DNA of 64,000 bases from Algoriphagus aestuarii. GTDB taxonomy: Bacteria; Bacteroidota; Bacteroidia; Cytophagales; Cyclobacteriaceae. Position 1 is the stretch's first letter. Each line of letters starts with the position of its first letter. This document shows positions 1 to 9,264 of the stretch, piece after piece. The translations under genes were made by a program, and so were the position numbers. Under the pieces are notes generated by a model. It searched no databases. It was given only the letters and a program-made list of their open reading frames with translations, and was not told the origin of the DNA. The DNA lies in the NCBI GenBank assembly GCA_017051695.1, contig JAFIDK010000007.1:1-64000 (forward strand). Direction: 5' to 3'.

Positions 1-310
1 CCCGATAGATTCCCTGCAGGGCACGGAGCTTGTCTACATAGAGACCTGCCAGTCCTGCCTTGGTGAGGGTGCCGATGTCGCCTCCTGAACCTTTGACCCA
101 CATGACCTCGACGGATTCTTTGGTGAGGGGATCTGCTTCGAAGGTTTTGCAGCTGGTGTTTCCACCACCGTAGTTGGTGATGCGGAGATCAGCTCCGAGG
201 ATATTGGATCTATAGATCAACAGGTCAACTTCGTTTCCTTCCATCGTGGCAGCTTTTTGATCATCCCACAAATAGCTGACATGCTTGAATTCTTGTTTAG
301 TTATATTCAT
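1..310 (-). CDS. Bifunctional rhamnulose-1-phosphate aldolase/short-chain dehydrogenase, N-terminal part (cut by window edge)
   Basis: Only the first 103 codons are present; the gene runs off the left edge. The ATG at 310 gives a protein starting MNITKQEFKHVSYLWDD, followed by LLIYRSNILGADLRITNYGG and GGNTSCK, the typical N-terminal class II aldolase segment of the Bacteroidota fusion that cleaves rhamnulose-1-phosphate and oxidises lactaldehyde. The fused dehydrogenase half would lie outside the window. It is divergent from the SusC gene, with 486 bp between them that hold three copies of a CAGGAT repeat, so rhamnose may be the common signal. The family assignment rests on remembered similarity and covers about one seventh of the expected protein. 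Another class II aldolase/dehydrogenase fusion is possible. Confidence 0.75.
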   Translation of the reverse strand, partial: MNITKQEFKHVSYLWDDQKAATMEGNEVDLLIYRSNILGADLRITNYGGGNTSCKTFEADPLTKESVEVMWVKGSGGDIGTLTKAGLAGLYVDKLRALQGIYR

Positions 311-371
311 GTATTTTGGGTTTGATTTATTATATACAATAAATCAATTTAGAATTATGTAGTTTTTATTC

Positions 372-388
372 TGTCCTGTTCTATACTG
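372..388 (-). promoter_or_regulatory. Operator-like site, copy 1 (CAGtATAGAACAGGACA on the minus strand)
   Basis: First of three related 17-bp sequences. Each is a pair of CAGGAY-like half sites in the same direction, 10 bp apart (one helical turn). This copy is nearest to the rhamnose gene and has one T for G change in its first half site. The bound protein is unknown; such spacing would suit an AraC-type regulator, which is inference. Confidence 0.45.
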
Positions 389-652
389 TTGAATAATTTT
401 TTCTAAAGGAACTTTGTTTTTCCTCATTTCTTAAGAAGAATTTGAAAATTTTTAAGAAGGATGATGAATATCGTAAAATATTTTTAGCGGTAAATTTTTT
501 ATTTGAATTAAAAGTCTGAAAATAAATGAATTGAGATGTTTTTTGAAAAAAAAGGAGTTTGGCTTGTCAAATGCGTAATGTATAAATAATAAAAGTGTCA
601 TATACTTAAAAAGTAGTATTGAATTTTAAAGAACCATTTATTTTATATTATC

Positions 653-669
653 TATCCTGCTCTGTCCTG
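653..669 (-). promoter_or_regulatory. Operator-like site, copy 2 (CAGGACAGAGCAGGATA on the minus strand)
   Basis: Matches copy 3 at 13 of 17 positions but lies in the opposite orientation, so copies 2 and 3 form a spaced inverted repeat with 45 bp between them. Both half sites (CAGGAC and CAGGAT) are intact. Confidence 0.55.
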
Positions 670-714
670 CGCTTATATAAACTTTTTTAATTATCTATTT
701 TTGATCGAAAGTTA

Positions 715-731
715 CAGGATGCGACAGGATA
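715..731 (+). promoter_or_regulatory. Operator-like site, copy 3 (CAGGATGCGACAGGATA), touching the susC -7 box
   Basis: Perfect tandem CAGGAT half sites with a 10-bp period. Its last two bases overlap the proposed -7 box of susC (730-737), a position where a bound protein would probably block or directly contact RNA polymerase. Confidence 0.55.
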
Positions 732-737
732 GATTTG
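730..737 (+). promoter_or_regulatory. Putative -7 promoter element of susC (TAGATTTG)
   Basis: Exact match to the Bacteroidota -7 consensus TAnnTTTG, 59 bp before the susC start. A TTG at 701-703 could be the -33 element, but the spacing of 26 bp is longer than usual, so the -33 call is weak. Confidence 0.5.
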
Positions 738-796
738 GGTCATTGCGAGAGTTAATTAGTAGAAATTACCGCTTATTAACATAAAACCCAGAATCT

Positions 797-3700
797 ATGA
801 AAAACAATTATTTATTATTAAAGAAGAAGTTTCTACTTCTCCTTTTTATTATTCTTTCAGCTAACCTTTCCGCATTTGCACAGACGACGAATGTGACAGG
901 TACAGTGAAGGACGAGACAGGTGAACTTGTGCCTGGTGCGACAGTAATGGTGAAAGGTACCCAAGTAGGTACAGTCACTGATATTGACGGAGTTTTTACT
1001 ATCCAAGCCGCGCCTGGATCTATTTTGGTGGTGAGTTTTATTGGATATACTCCATCTGAAGTAGCTGTACAGTCAGGTCAAACCAATTATGATATCGTGA
1101 TCAATACTTCCATGTCTGATTTATCAGAAGTGGTGGTAGTAGGCTATGGTAGTCAAATCAAAAAAGAGGTGACAGGAGCAATTCAGTCTATCAGTGAGGA
1201 TGAATTGAAAGATATGCCGGTAACTACTACAGCCCAAAAATTACAGGGTAAGCTTGCAGGTGTTCAAATCAACCAGACAACTGGTAAACCAGGGCAAGGA
1301 ATGAATGTTCGTATCCGTGGTCAATTGTCCGTGTCCGGTGGGAGCGATCCTTTATATGTAGTAGATGGTTTTCCGATTACAGGTGATATAAATACCTTGA
1401 ATCCTGATGAAATTCAGGATATTACTATTCTAAAAGATGCAGCATCCACCTCTCTTTATGGTTCTAGGGCAGCCAATGGGGTCGTTTTGATTACGACAAA
1501 AAGAGGAAAAGTTGGCCAAACGAATGTGAACTTAAATGTTTACACAGGTTTTCAAAAAGTCCCTGAAAACGGGAGGTTAGAAATGTTGAATGCGGAGGAA
1601 TTCGCGCAATTCAAGAAGGAATACTATACGGATGCAGGACAGCCAGTTCCGGCTATTTTCCAAAATCCAGCTGATTTCAGGGATAAAAATAATGATTGGT
1701 ATGGTGCCATGTTAGAAACTGCGCCGATTACTAACTATAACCTGACTATTACTTCTAATAAGGAGAAAGTCAATACTGCTATCGTTGCAGGGGTTTTTGA
1801 TCAAAAAGGGGTAGTCAGAAATACCGATTATATGAGGTACTCTATTCGAATGAATACGGACTATACGATTTCTGACAAAGTTTCTATTGGGTTAAATGTA
1901 GCACCCAGCTATATCGTAGATAATACTCCTCAAACCGATGGAACCAGGGGAACAGGTATTTTATTCAATGCTTTGCATACTTGGCCGGTCATGGATATTT
2001 ATGATGAAAATGGTGACCTGACTTATTTTAATAGATTCCCGGCTGAAACAGGAAATATTTTTGCCTATCCAAACTGGTTGAGATCGGCTGATGAAATTAC
2101 CAATCAGACCAAGAGAGTAAATATTTTGGCTAATACCTATGCGGAATGGAGACCGATCAAAGGACTATCGTTGAAGTCTACATTTAATACGGAAATCAGA
2201 AATTCAAATTTTTTCTTCTTTAATCCATCTACGGCCACTGAGAGAATTAACGTTGCTATCCCTACCGTTGCAGTATCAATCAGGGATAATTTCCAGGATT
2301 TCACTTGGTTAAATGAAAACATTGCCACTTACAGTAGAACTATCGGAGATCACAATTTCGAACTGCTTGCAGGTTTTTCGAATCAGCAGTTTAGAAGAGA
2401 TAGAACTAGGATACAATCTGATACCTATGCGGATGATCGAATTCCTACTATTCAGGGAGCGATCAATATCAACAGAGGTGGGACATTTTCTGATGTCAAC
2501 GAATGGACTTTAACATCAATTTTCTCAAGATTGACCTATAACTTCAAAGGTAAATACTTATTTACAGCCGCAGTAAGAGGAGATGGATCTTCCAGATTTG
2601 GTGCAGATAACCGATGGGGTGTGTTCCCGTCCACTTCTGTAGGTTGGGTATTATCTGATGAAGGGTTCTTAAATACCAGTTCATCAATTTCATTTTTGAA
2701 ACTCAGAGCCAGTTATGGTGTAACCGGAAATAACAACATCGGTAATTATACCCAGTATGCCTTGGTAAATAATACCATCAATGCTGTTTTTGGAGACCAA
2801 GTGGTGCCAGGGGCAGGAGTTACCTCTTTGAGCAATACCAATCTTGGCTGGGAAACCACATCGCAATTTGATATAGGATTAGACCTGGGATTGTGGGATG
2901 ACCGAGTGACTTTCGGTTATGATTACTATACCAAGAATACCACCAATCTATTGTATGCTGTTCAAGTGCCTCAGGAATCTGGCTTCACAAACTTCAATGA
3001 CAACATCGGTGAGATTAAGTTCTGGGGTCATGAGTTCACCATCAATACAGTCAATACAACAGGAGCGTTTAGATGGACTACCAATGCAAACTTATCGATC
3101 AACAGAAACGAAGTATTGGAACTGGCCGATGGAATAGATCGAGTGTATGGAAGTTTTCATATTACCCAAGTTGGTCAGCCATTCGGACAGTTTTATGGCT
3201 TGCAGAAATTAGGGAATTATGCGAATGCCGAAGATTTGGCTAACTCACCTGTGATCCCTGGCCGATCTACTGTGGGTAGTATTAAGCTAGCAGATGTCAA
3301 CGGTGATGGTGTGATCACTTTTGGTGGGGACAATGATGACAGAACAATCATAGGGAATCCTTTCCCGGACTTTGTTTATGGTTTCACCAATAACTTCAAA
3401 TGGAAAAACTGGGATGCTAGTATAGTTGCATCTGGATCTCAAGGCAACCAGCTTTATATGAGACACCTTTATTCAACTGCAAATTTGGATGGGGTATTTA
3501 ATATGGTTGCAAAAGTTGCCGACCGTTTCAGGTCTCCAGAAAATCCCGGAGAAGGTATCTTCGGAACCACAGTCGGTGGCGGTAACGTGACAGGAATCGA
3601 GCGTGATTGGCCGAACAGTAATTTTGTTTGGGATGCTTCTTATTTCACCATCAGAAACATTACAGTAGGTTATAACTTCACGAAGTTGCCTAAATCTATA

Positions 3701-3889
3701 AAGTCAGCGAGATTATATGCTTCAGGACAGAATATGTGGGTTTTTACCAAGTATTGGGGTGGGTCAAACCCAGAAGTCAGTATGCAGAACAATGGTCAGG
3801 GTGATGGCGGAAACTTGAGCCCAGGAGTTGATTTGGCGGGTTATCCAGTGCCTAGAACCATCACATTTGGTGCGAATATCACCTTTTGA
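797..3889 (+). CDS. SusC/RagA-family TonB-linked outer-membrane transporter
   Basis: A 1030-residue TonB-dependent transporter that should import oligosaccharides across the outer membrane together with the SusD lipoprotein next to it. The N-terminus has a long signal peptide ending SANLSAFAQ. It is followed by a carboxypeptidase-regulatory-like beta domain (about residues 31-118, VTGTVKDETGELVPGATV), a TonB-box-like EVVVVGYG stretch, and the plug with the SusC signatures KDAAS and YGSRAANGVVLITTKRG. The remaining 800 residues are beta-barrel and end in a hydrophobic/aromatic strand (TFGANITF). Length is normal for the family. The gene is preceded by a -7 box and CAGGAT repeats and followed by susD after 40 bp. 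The substrate cannot be read from sequence; rhamnose-containing glycans are suggested only by the divergent rhamnose gene. Confidence 0.96.
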   Translation: MKNNYLLLKKKFLLLLFIILSANLSAFAQTTNVTGTVKDETGELVPGATVMVKGTQVGTVTDIDGVFTIQAAPGSILVVSFIGYTPSEVAVQSGQTNYDIVINTSMSDLSEVVVVGYGSQIKKEVTGAIQSISEDELKDMPVTTTAQKLQGKLAGVQINQTTGKPGQGMNVRIRGQLSVSGGSDPLYVVDGFPITGDINTLNPDEIQDITILKDAASTSLYGSRAANGVVLITTKRGKVGQTNVNLNVYTGFQKVPENGRLEMLNAEEFAQFKKEYYTDAGQPVPAIFQNPADFRDKNNDWYGAMLETAPITNYNLTITSNKEKVNTAIVAGVFDQKGVVRNTDYMRYSIRMNTDYTISDKVSIGLNVAPSYIVDNTPQTDGTRGTGILFNALHTWPVMDIYDENGDLTYFNRFPAETGNIFAYPNWLRSADEITNQTKRVNILANTYAEWRPIKGLSLKSTFNTEIRNSNFFFFNPSTATERINVAIPTVAVSIRDNFQDFTWLNENIATYSRTIGDHNFELLAGFSNQQFRRDRTRIQSDTYADDRIPTIQGAININRGGTFSDVNEWTLTSIFSRLTYNFKGKYLFTAAVRGDGSSRFGADNRWGVFPSTSVGWVLSDEGFLNTSSSISFLKLRASYGVTGNNNIGNYTQYALVNNTINAVFGDQVVPGAGVTSLSNTNLGWETTSQFDIGLDLGLWDDRVTFGYDYYTKNTTNLLYAVQVPQESGFTNFNDNIGEIKFWGHEFTINTVNTTGAFRWTTNANLSINRNEVLELADGIDRVYGSFHITQVGQPFGQFYGLQKLGNYANAEDLANSPVIPGRSTVGSIKLADVNGDGVITFGGDNDDRTIIGNPFPDFVYGFTNNFKWKNWDASIVASGSQGNQLYMRHLYSTANLDGVFNMVAKVADRFRSPENPGEGIFGTTVGGGNVTGIERDWPNSNFVWDASYFTIRNITVGYNFTKLPKSIKSARLYASGQNMWVFTKYWGGSNPEVSMQNNGQGDGGNLSPGVDLAGYPVPRTITFGANITF

Positions 3890-3929
3890 TTGATCTCATT
3901 TCATTCGTAAAAATCAAACTGAAGAAAAA

Positions 3930-5441
3930 ATGAAAAAACATATATTAGGCTTTGCAGTAGCATGTATTTTATTGACTGGCTGTGAAGATTTTCTGACGGT
4001 AGTGCCTGAAACCCAGTTGAGTTCGGCTACCTTTTTCAAGAATCAAAAAGATTTTGAACAGGCAGTGAATGCTGCTTATGCTCCACTGAGAACCATTATC
4101 AATGACCGGGCGTGGCTACTTGGTGAAATGCATTCTGATAATACCTATTACGCTAGGAATGTATTATTCGGTGCCACGGATAACCAAGAGGATATTGCGG
4201 ATTTTTCCATTCCTGAATCAAATGGGACTTCTGCAAACACTCATGTTCTCAATCAGTGGAGACAGGATTATTTGATCATTGCTAGGGCAAATCAGATTTT
4301 GACATTGATTGATGATGTGGAGTTTGATCAGGCAGCAAAAGACAATGTAAAAGGCCAAGCACTATTTCTGAGAGCGTATGCCTATTTTGAATTGGCCAGG
4401 TATTTTGGCAGTGTTCCATTACATCTTACGCCAGTGGCAACGAGAGAAGAAGCTGCTTTGGACCTGTCCCCGGAAGCTGCTGTGTATGCTCAGATCGAAC
4501 AGGATCTGCAGGCTGCTGTTCCATTGTTGCCAAAGAAATCAGCACAACAACCAGGAAGAGTGACAGAAGGTGCAGCAAGAACTTTGCTGGCCAATGTTTA
4601 CATCAACCAGAAAAAATGGTCTGAAGCGGAGCAAGTATTGACACCTGTGGTGACAAGTGGTGAGTACATGTTGATGGGTGATTACGCCATGGCTTTTCCT
4701 GGGAATACTTCCAATAAAAACAATTCAGAATCTGTGTTTGAGGTTCAGTTTCTAGAAGGTGCTGCAGGTCTGAACGGTAATTTTATTTATCAATTTATGC
4801 CAAGACCTATCAGTGCCTCAGAGTTGGAGCCAATTATGGGTACCAGTAATCCTCAAAATATAGATGGAGAAGGAAATAATATTCCTACTCCAGATATCAT
4901 TGCTGCCTATGAAGAGGGTGATTTGAGAGAGGATGCTTCGATTGGTTATGTGTTTTTGGCAGGTAGTTTCAGAGATGACAAGACCTATCCATACATCAAA
5001 AAGCACGCAAAGAAACACTCTCAACATAACAATACAGGGACTAATTGGGTAGTTTATCGCTATGCTGAGGTGCTGTTGTTTATGGCAGAGATTCTGAATG
5101 AACAAGGAAAGACCAGTGAAGCGAAAGGCTATTTGGACCAGGTAAGAGATAGAGCAGGTTTGGATCCATCTGCTGCTTCAGGACAAGCAGAAATGAGAGA
5201 GGCAATCTTTAAAGAAAGACGTGTGGAACTTGCTTTTGAAAACAAAAGATGGTTTGATATTCAGAGAACAGATAGGATTGAAGAGATAATCAGACCATAT
5301 GGACAAAGGATTATTGCAAATCCATTGGACTATTATTATCCGCCAATTGAAGGGGCTGTGCCAAGATCAAATGCATTTACTAACTTAGGTAAGTTCTATG
5401 CCTATCCAGCAGCTGAATCTGATCTGAGTCCATATTTCTAA
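3930..5441 (+). CDS. SusD/RagB-family nutrient-binding outer-membrane lipoprotein
   Basis: A 503-residue lipoprotein (lipobox LLTGC, Cys18) that forms the lid of the SusC channel and binds the glycan at the cell surface. The TPR-rich SusD fold shows in AKDNVKGQALFLRAYAYFEL and in the C-terminal RAGLDPS...FKERRVELAFENKRWFDIQRT segment, which is highly typical of RagB/SusD proteins. It lies 40 bp after susC on the same strand and is surely co-transcribed with it. A hairpin follows the stop codon. Confidence 0.96.
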   Translation: MKKHILGFAVACILLTGCEDFLTVVPETQLSSATFFKNQKDFEQAVNAAYAPLRTIINDRAWLLGEMHSDNTYYARNVLFGATDNQEDIADFSIPESNGTSANTHVLNQWRQDYLIIARANQILTLIDDVEFDQAAKDNVKGQALFLRAYAYFELARYFGSVPLHLTPVATREEAALDLSPEAAVYAQIEQDLQAAVPLLPKKSAQQPGRVTEGAARTLLANVYINQKKWSEAEQVLTPVVTSGEYMLMGDYAMAFPGNTSNKNNSESVFEVQFLEGAAGLNGNFIYQFMPRPISASELEPIMGTSNPQNIDGEGNNIPTPDIIAAYEEGDLREDASIGYVFLAGSFRDDKTYPYIKKHAKKHSQHNNTGTNWVVYRYAEVLLFMAEILNEQGKTSEAKGYLDQVRDRAGLDPSAASGQAEMREAIFKERRVELAFENKRWFDIQRTDRIEEIIRPYGQRIIANPLDYYYPPIEGAVPRSNAFTNLGKFYAYPAAESDLSPYF

Positions 5442-5460
5442 AATATTATATTGCAATTAA

Positions 5461-5495
5461 CCTGTCATGGAGTAGTTTATTTTGCTCCATGCAGG
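5461..5495 (+). terminator. Hairpin after susD (possible attenuator or processing site)
   Basis: CCTG-T-CATGGAG pairs with CTCCATG-CAGG around a 12-nt loop: an 11-bp stem with one bulged T. No T tract follows, so a simple intrinsic terminator is unlikely. It may lower or stabilise expression of the genes after susD. Confidence 0.45.
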
Positions 5496-5605
5496 CGTTG
5501 TTCCAGATTCAAGCCGTTCTTGTATTTATTCGTGCATTTTATTCAAGAATTGTTTTGATTGCTTAGACCAGTCAATTAGCTACATATTTAATTCCCTTAT
5601 ATCCT

Positions 5606-8281
5606 ATGAATCACAAAAATCATATGGCTCGACTTCTGATACTATCCCTTGTATTTATCGGGGTGGTTTCCTGTGCCAAGAAAGAAGAACAAAAACCCTT
5701 ACACCCCAAGGTAGAAAAACTAAAATTGCCTCCTGGATTTGTAGCGGAGCATATTTATAGTCCTGGTGAGAATGACCAAGGATCTTGGGTCGCCATGACC
5801 TTTGATGACAAAGGCAGAATGATCACTGCAGATCAATATGGTTCGCTCTATCGTCTTGAAATACCCGCTTTGGGTTCTGATTCTCTTGCTCCAAAAGTGG
5901 AGAAATTAATCGTAGGAAATGAAACAGACCAGAAATTAGGGATGGGTTATGCCCAAGGCCTTCTGTATGCCTTTAACAGTGTCTATGTGATGGTGAATCA
6001 CAGAGGGAATGATGAGTTTGAAAGGACTACAGGAATGTACAGAATCCAGGATTTGGATGGGGATGATCGCTACGAATCGGTGACGCTTGTCAAATTGCTG
6101 GAAGGGGATCCAGGCGAACATGGCCCACATAGCATGATTTTGTCACCTGACGGACAATCTATCTATATCTCAGCAGGTAACCATGTGGATGTGCCTGAAA
6201 TGGATGGCTATCGTTTGCCAAGGGTTTGGGACCGGGATAATCTTTTCCCTGAGATCAAAGATCCACGAGGTCACGCCAACAATAGAATGGCTCCAGGGGG
6301 CTGGATTGCCAAGACGGACCCAGAAGGAAAAACCTGGGAACTGATCGCTGCCGGTTTTAGAAATGAATTTGATATTGCTTTCAACGAAAACGGTGATCTT
6401 TTTACCTATGATTCGGATATGGAGTGGGATTTTGGAATGCCATGGTATAGACCTACCAGAATCTGTTATGTGCCAAGTGGAGCGGAATTTGGATGGAGAA
6501 CGGGAAATCAGAAATGGTCTCCAAACTATCCGGACAACTTGCCAGCAGCTTTGAATATTGGACAGGGTTCACCCACAAACGTAATGTTTGGCACGAATTC
6601 TAATTTTCCTGAAAAGTATAAAAAAGCCTTATACACATTTGACTGGAGTTTTGGGATTATTTATGCGACCACACTTACTCCAGAAGGCGCTGCCTACGCA
6701 GCCAGTGCGGAGGAATTTATCTCTGGTTCTCCACTTCCCCTGACTGATGGAGAATTTGGTCCTGATGGATCCATGTATTTTTTAACCGGCGGAAGAAGAT
6801 TGGAATCAGATCTCTATAGAGTTTATTACGATGGCGATGAAGCTACTGGAACTGATACGAAACAGACATTGACTGAGGAGCATATGATTCGCAGAAAGAT
6901 GGAAGAATATCATACCGGAGGACCAAAAGCCGGAGCTATTGATGCTGCTTGGCCAAACCTTGGTCATAAGGATCGTTTTATACAATATGCTGCCAGAATC
7001 GCAGTAGAACATCAGCCAGTATCAGAATGGCAATCAAAAGTGCTTTCTGAGGAAAACCCTGATATAGCTATCCAGGGAGCAATTGCCTTGGCACGACATG
7101 GAAATGCCAGCGTCGCAACACCTCTTTTGGATAAACTGACCAGCATCGATTTTGGAGCATTGTCAGAGACTGGCAAGCAAAATATTCTTAGAGCGATAGA
7201 ATTGACCTTGTTCAGATTTGAAAACTCCTCTAAAGCTTCATACCCGAAGGTGATTTCTTACCTGGATCCGCATTATCCATCTGGAAACAATAATCTAGAT
7301 AGAGAACTGGCGAAACTTCTCGTGTATACTGGAGCACCAGATGCGGTGAGCAAGACTTTGGCAATATTGGGAAGTGCCAAAGATGATGAAAGCTACCAGA
7401 AGACATTTACTTCTTCTTCTGATCTGATCATGAGAAACCCTCAGTATGGAATGGACATTGCGAATATGCTGGCAAACGTACCACCTGCACAGCAGACCTA
7501 TTTGGCAGTGGTGTTAGGTGGAGCAGAAAAAGGCTGGACTCCTGAATTGCATGAACAATATTTCACCTGGATCAGAAATGCCTTCAATTACAAAGGTGGA
7601 AGAAGTTATGTAGGTTTTATTGATAGAGCTAGAAAAATGGCCCTATCACATGTGGCTGCATCAGAAACTGCGAAATACGATGAAATGTCTGGTGCCGCCC
7701 TGCTTACCGGAAACGGAAATGATATCGTACAATCAGACGTACAGCCGGAAGGTCCAGGAAGAAGATGGACTTTGGAAGAAGCCGAGCCATTGGTAGAAAA
7801 TCTTTCTGGAAGAGATTATGTAAAAGGAAAGGCCATGTTCCAAGCTACACTTTGTCAGTCCTGTCATACCATGCAAGGTGAAGGCGGTATTATAGGTCCA
7901 GATCTTACTCAACTAGGTACCCGATTCTCTCCAAAAGATATACTGGAAGCTACCATCGATCCAAGTGCGGTGATTTCTGATCAATATGCAGCAACTGCCT
8001 TGGTACTGAATGACGGAAATTCCGTAGTGGGCAGAGTGACAAATGAAGATGATGAAAACTACTATGTTTCACAAAATCCATTTGCTCCACAAACTATCAG
8101 AACTGTGCCTAAATCGAGTGTTTCTTCTGTAAAGGTATCTGAAGTTTCCATCATGCTACCCGGAATGATCAACAGACTTAATGAAGAAGAGTTGAAAGAT
8201 TTGATGGCTTATTTGATTTCTGGAGGTAACCCCGACCATGAAGTCTTTAAAGGAGCCGGAGCACAATCTAAAAGCGAATAA
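5606..8281 (+). CDS. Cytochrome c-containing PVC-type beta-propeller dehydrogenase lipoprotein
   Basis: An 891-residue exported lipoprotein (lipobox GVVSC, Cys23 from this start). An alternative ATG at 5624 gives a shorter, equally good signal peptide. From about 45 to 400 there is a beta-propeller of the membrane-bound sugar dehydrogenase type (LPPGFVAEHIYSPG, DFGMPWYRPTRICYVPSGAE). From about 430 to 720 lies a helical, HEAT-like region, and from about 735 a class I cytochrome c with CQSCH at 750-754 and a distal Met-rich segment (SIMLPGMINRL). The likely job is oxidation of a sugar or glycoside in the periplasm, with electrons passed to the respiratory chain through the heme. It directly abuts the DUF1080 gene and follows susCD, which points to a role in glycan use. 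The exact substrate and cofactor are not readable. Confidence 0.85.
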   Translation: MNHKNHMARLLILSLVFIGVVSCAKKEEQKPLHPKVEKLKLPPGFVAEHIYSPGENDQGSWVAMTFDDKGRMITADQYGSLYRLEIPALGSDSLAPKVEKLIVGNETDQKLGMGYAQGLLYAFNSVYVMVNHRGNDEFERTTGMYRIQDLDGDDRYESVTLVKLLEGDPGEHGPHSMILSPDGQSIYISAGNHVDVPEMDGYRLPRVWDRDNLFPEIKDPRGHANNRMAPGGWIAKTDPEGKTWELIAAGFRNEFDIAFNENGDLFTYDSDMEWDFGMPWYRPTRICYVPSGAEFGWRTGNQKWSPNYPDNLPAALNIGQGSPTNVMFGTNSNFPEKYKKALYTFDWSFGIIYATTLTPEGAAYAASAEEFISGSPLPLTDGEFGPDGSMYFLTGGRRLESDLYRVYYDGDEATGTDTKQTLTEEHMIRRKMEEYHTGGPKAGAIDAAWPNLGHKDRFIQYAARIAVEHQPVSEWQSKVLSEENPDIAIQGAIALARHGNASVATPLLDKLTSIDFGALSETGKQNILRAIELTLFRFENSSKASYPKVISYLDPHYPSGNNNLDRELAKLLVYTGAPDAVSKTLAILGSAKDDESYQKTFTSSSDLIMRNPQYGMDIANMLANVPPAQQTYLAVVLGGAEKGWTPELHEQYFTWIRNAFNYKGGRSYVGFIDRARKMALSHVAASETAKYDEMSGAALLTGNGNDIVQSDVQPEGPGRRWTLEEAEPLVENLSGRDYVKGKAMFQATLCQSCHTMQGEGGIIGPDLTQLGTRFSPKDILEATIDPSAVISDQYAATALVLNDGNSVVGRVTNEDDENYYVSQNPFAPQTIRTVPKSSVSSVKVSEVSIMLPGMINRLNEEELKDLMAYLISGGNPDHEVFKGAGAQSKSE

Positions 8282-9064
8282 ATGAAAAAGATAAATTATC
8301 TCCTGATAGGAATCCTGCCGACAATTGCCCTTGGGTTATTGCTGAGCATGGTGCCTGCCGATAAACCGGAAACGAATTTCACTGCTACCCAAGGTGAGTT
8401 TAAATCAATATTTGATGGAAAAACCTTAGACGGTTGGAAAGGTGATCCCACATATTGGTCTGTTCAGGACGGTGCCATTGTGGGGTTGATTACTCCTGAA
8501 ACTCTTCTAAAAGCGAATACTTTCCTAATATGGCAAGGGGGACAACCTGGAGATTTTGAATTGAAAGCGAAATTCAGAATTTCCGAAGCTGGAAATTCTG
8601 GAATCAATTACCGCAGTGACATGGTAGAGGATGTGCCTTTTGCTCTAAAAGGCTACCAGGCTGATATTGATGGGAAAATCAATTATACAGGACAGAATTA
8701 TGAGGAAAGAAAGCGGACGACGTTGGCCTATAGAGGTCAAAAAACCAAAATCACACCTCAGGAAAATCCTACAGGAAATCTTCGTGATTATGTGGAGAGA
8801 AATGCCTGGAAGGGGCTGAATGTTATTGAGGAAATCGGAGACAGGGATGAACTGAAGACTAAAATAAAGTCAGAAGACTGGAATGAAATCCACATCATCG
8901 CAAAAGGAAATGTCATGAAGCATTATGTCAATGGGACATTAATGAGCGAAGTACATGATGAGGACCCAGCTAACTTTTCGGCTAAAGGTTACCTAGGAGT
9001 ACAGGTTCATGTGGGACCTCCTATGAAGGTAGAATACAAAGATCTTATGATCAAAATGAATTAA
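8282..9064 (+). CDS. DUF1080 protein (3-keto-disaccharide hydrolase/lyase-like), exported
   Basis: A 260-residue concanavalin-like protein with the hallmark FDGKTLDGWKGDPTYWSVQDG at about residues 42-62, GNSGINYRS, and the C-terminal GYLGVQVHVGPP. DUF1080 proteins have been shown to cleave 3-keto-glycosides, which fits the oxidoreductase encoded just upstream. The N-terminus (NYLLIGILPTIALGLLLSMVPA) is a membrane-targeting or signal segment without a clear lipobox Cys. The start codon lies immediately after the previous stop (TAA-ATG), so translation is probably coupled. A strong intrinsic terminator follows and closes this transcription unit. Confidence 0.9.
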   Translation: MKKINYLLIGILPTIALGLLLSMVPADKPETNFTATQGEFKSIFDGKTLDGWKGDPTYWSVQDGAIVGLITPETLLKANTFLIWQGGQPGDFELKAKFRISEAGNSGINYRSDMVEDVPFALKGYQADIDGKINYTGQNYEERKRTTLAYRGQKTKITPQENPTGNLRDYVERNAWKGLNVIEEIGDRDELKTKIKSEDWNEIHIIAKGNVMKHYVNGTLMSEVHDEDPANFSAKGYLGVQVHVGPPMKVEYKDLMIKMN

Positions 9065-9099
9065 TAGGGTTGGGAATAGATTAATTGTTTGTGTTAAAA

Positions 9100-9141
9100 G
9101 CACCGATAGGTATTACAGTATCTTATCGGTGCCTTTTTTTT
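9100..9141 (+). terminator. Intrinsic terminator after the DUF1080 gene
   Basis: GCACCGATA (9100-9108) pairs perfectly with TATCGGTGC (9124-9132) and is followed by C and eight T residues. It separates the susCD operon from the next gene group. Confidence 0.9.
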
Positions 9142-9264
9142 AGAAAAAATCACCGTTAGTCAACAGAATGTTGGTATCCTAATGCGATACGGTTAACTTT
9201 TAAACCTGACACTACAGGATGGAAGACAGGCTATTGAATCAGAAATTAAGGTATCAAATTAAGT

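Larger units (their letters stand above)
311..796. promoter_or_regulatory. Divergent intergenic control region between the rhamnose gene and susC
   Basis: This 486-bp AT-rich stretch has no convincing ORF. It contains three related 17-bp sites and a Bacteroidota-type -7 box before susC, listed separately. Both flanking genes start at its edges and point outward, so it should carry two promoters; I could only place the susC one. Confidence 0.7.

Noticed and set aside
9215-9233. A fourth CAGGAT-like pair before the DUF4432 gene
   Set aside because: The half sites are 12 rather than 10 bp apart and the second reads CAGGCT, so it does not fit the three sites near susC.
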